NCBI GenBank assembly: GCA_036558305.1
Contig: DATBFX010000304.1
Span: 1 to 5,599 of the forward strand
DNA: 5,599 bases
DNA from: DATBFX01 sp036558305
GTDB lineage: Bacteria; Chloroflexota; Chloroflexia; Thermomicrobiales; UBA6265
Direction of reading: 5' to 3'
Shown: piece after piece, positions 5,599-5,599 of the stretch
Layout of the letters: every line of letters begins with the position of its first letter
Numbering within the stretch: position 1 is the first letter of the stretch
Program-made: the position numbers and the translations under genes
The notes under the pieces: model-generated
The model's input: only the letters and a program-made list of their open reading frames with translations
What the model was told of the DNA's origin: nothing
Databases searched by the model: none

Positions 5599-5599
5599 C

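Overview
This GC-rich window has strong G/C preference at third codon positions. It comes from a bacterium, and the gene content (an Opp/Dpp-type importer with a permease-ATPase fusion, a Gfo/Idh/MocA dehydrogenase, a long ThyX-type protein, and GTAGGGG-type dispersed repeats) is reminiscent of Chloroflexota such as the Thermomicrobia. That placement is an impression from sequence style, not a search result.

Left half, + strand, one apparent operon of three genes. (1) Bases 2-1366 are the in-window part of a polypeptide joining the C-terminal end of a DppC/OppC-type permease to a complete DppD/OppD-type ATPase. (2) Bases 1384-2361 are the partner DppF/OppF-type ATPase. (3) Bases 2358-3407 are a Gfo/Idh/MocA-family NAD(P)-dependent oxidoreductase, joined to gene 2 by an ATGA overlap. 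Together they suggest uptake of a peptide or, given the dehydrogenase, a sugar-like solute, followed by its oxidation. The binding protein, first permease and operon promoter would lie left of the window. A hairpin repeat at 1323-1377 sits between the two ATPase genes. It encodes the last residues and the stop of gene 1, and its right arm holds the likely ribosome binding site of gene 2.

Right half, - strand. A 590-residue double-length ThyX-like protein (5184 down to 3412) converges on the operon with only 4 bases between the two stop codons. Its two ThyX-like halves appear to have kept different parts of the ThyX signature: SQRY in the first half and RHR in the second. This is the most interesting point of the window. 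A TATAAT box lies about 100 bases upstream of its start.

Right edge. A 98-base element with 26-base imperfect inverted ends (5344-5441), a 10-base palindrome, and 42 codons that may be the 3' end of another - strand gene. No RNA gene, CRISPR array, transposase or phage gene was seen. No wholly new multi-gene system is evident.
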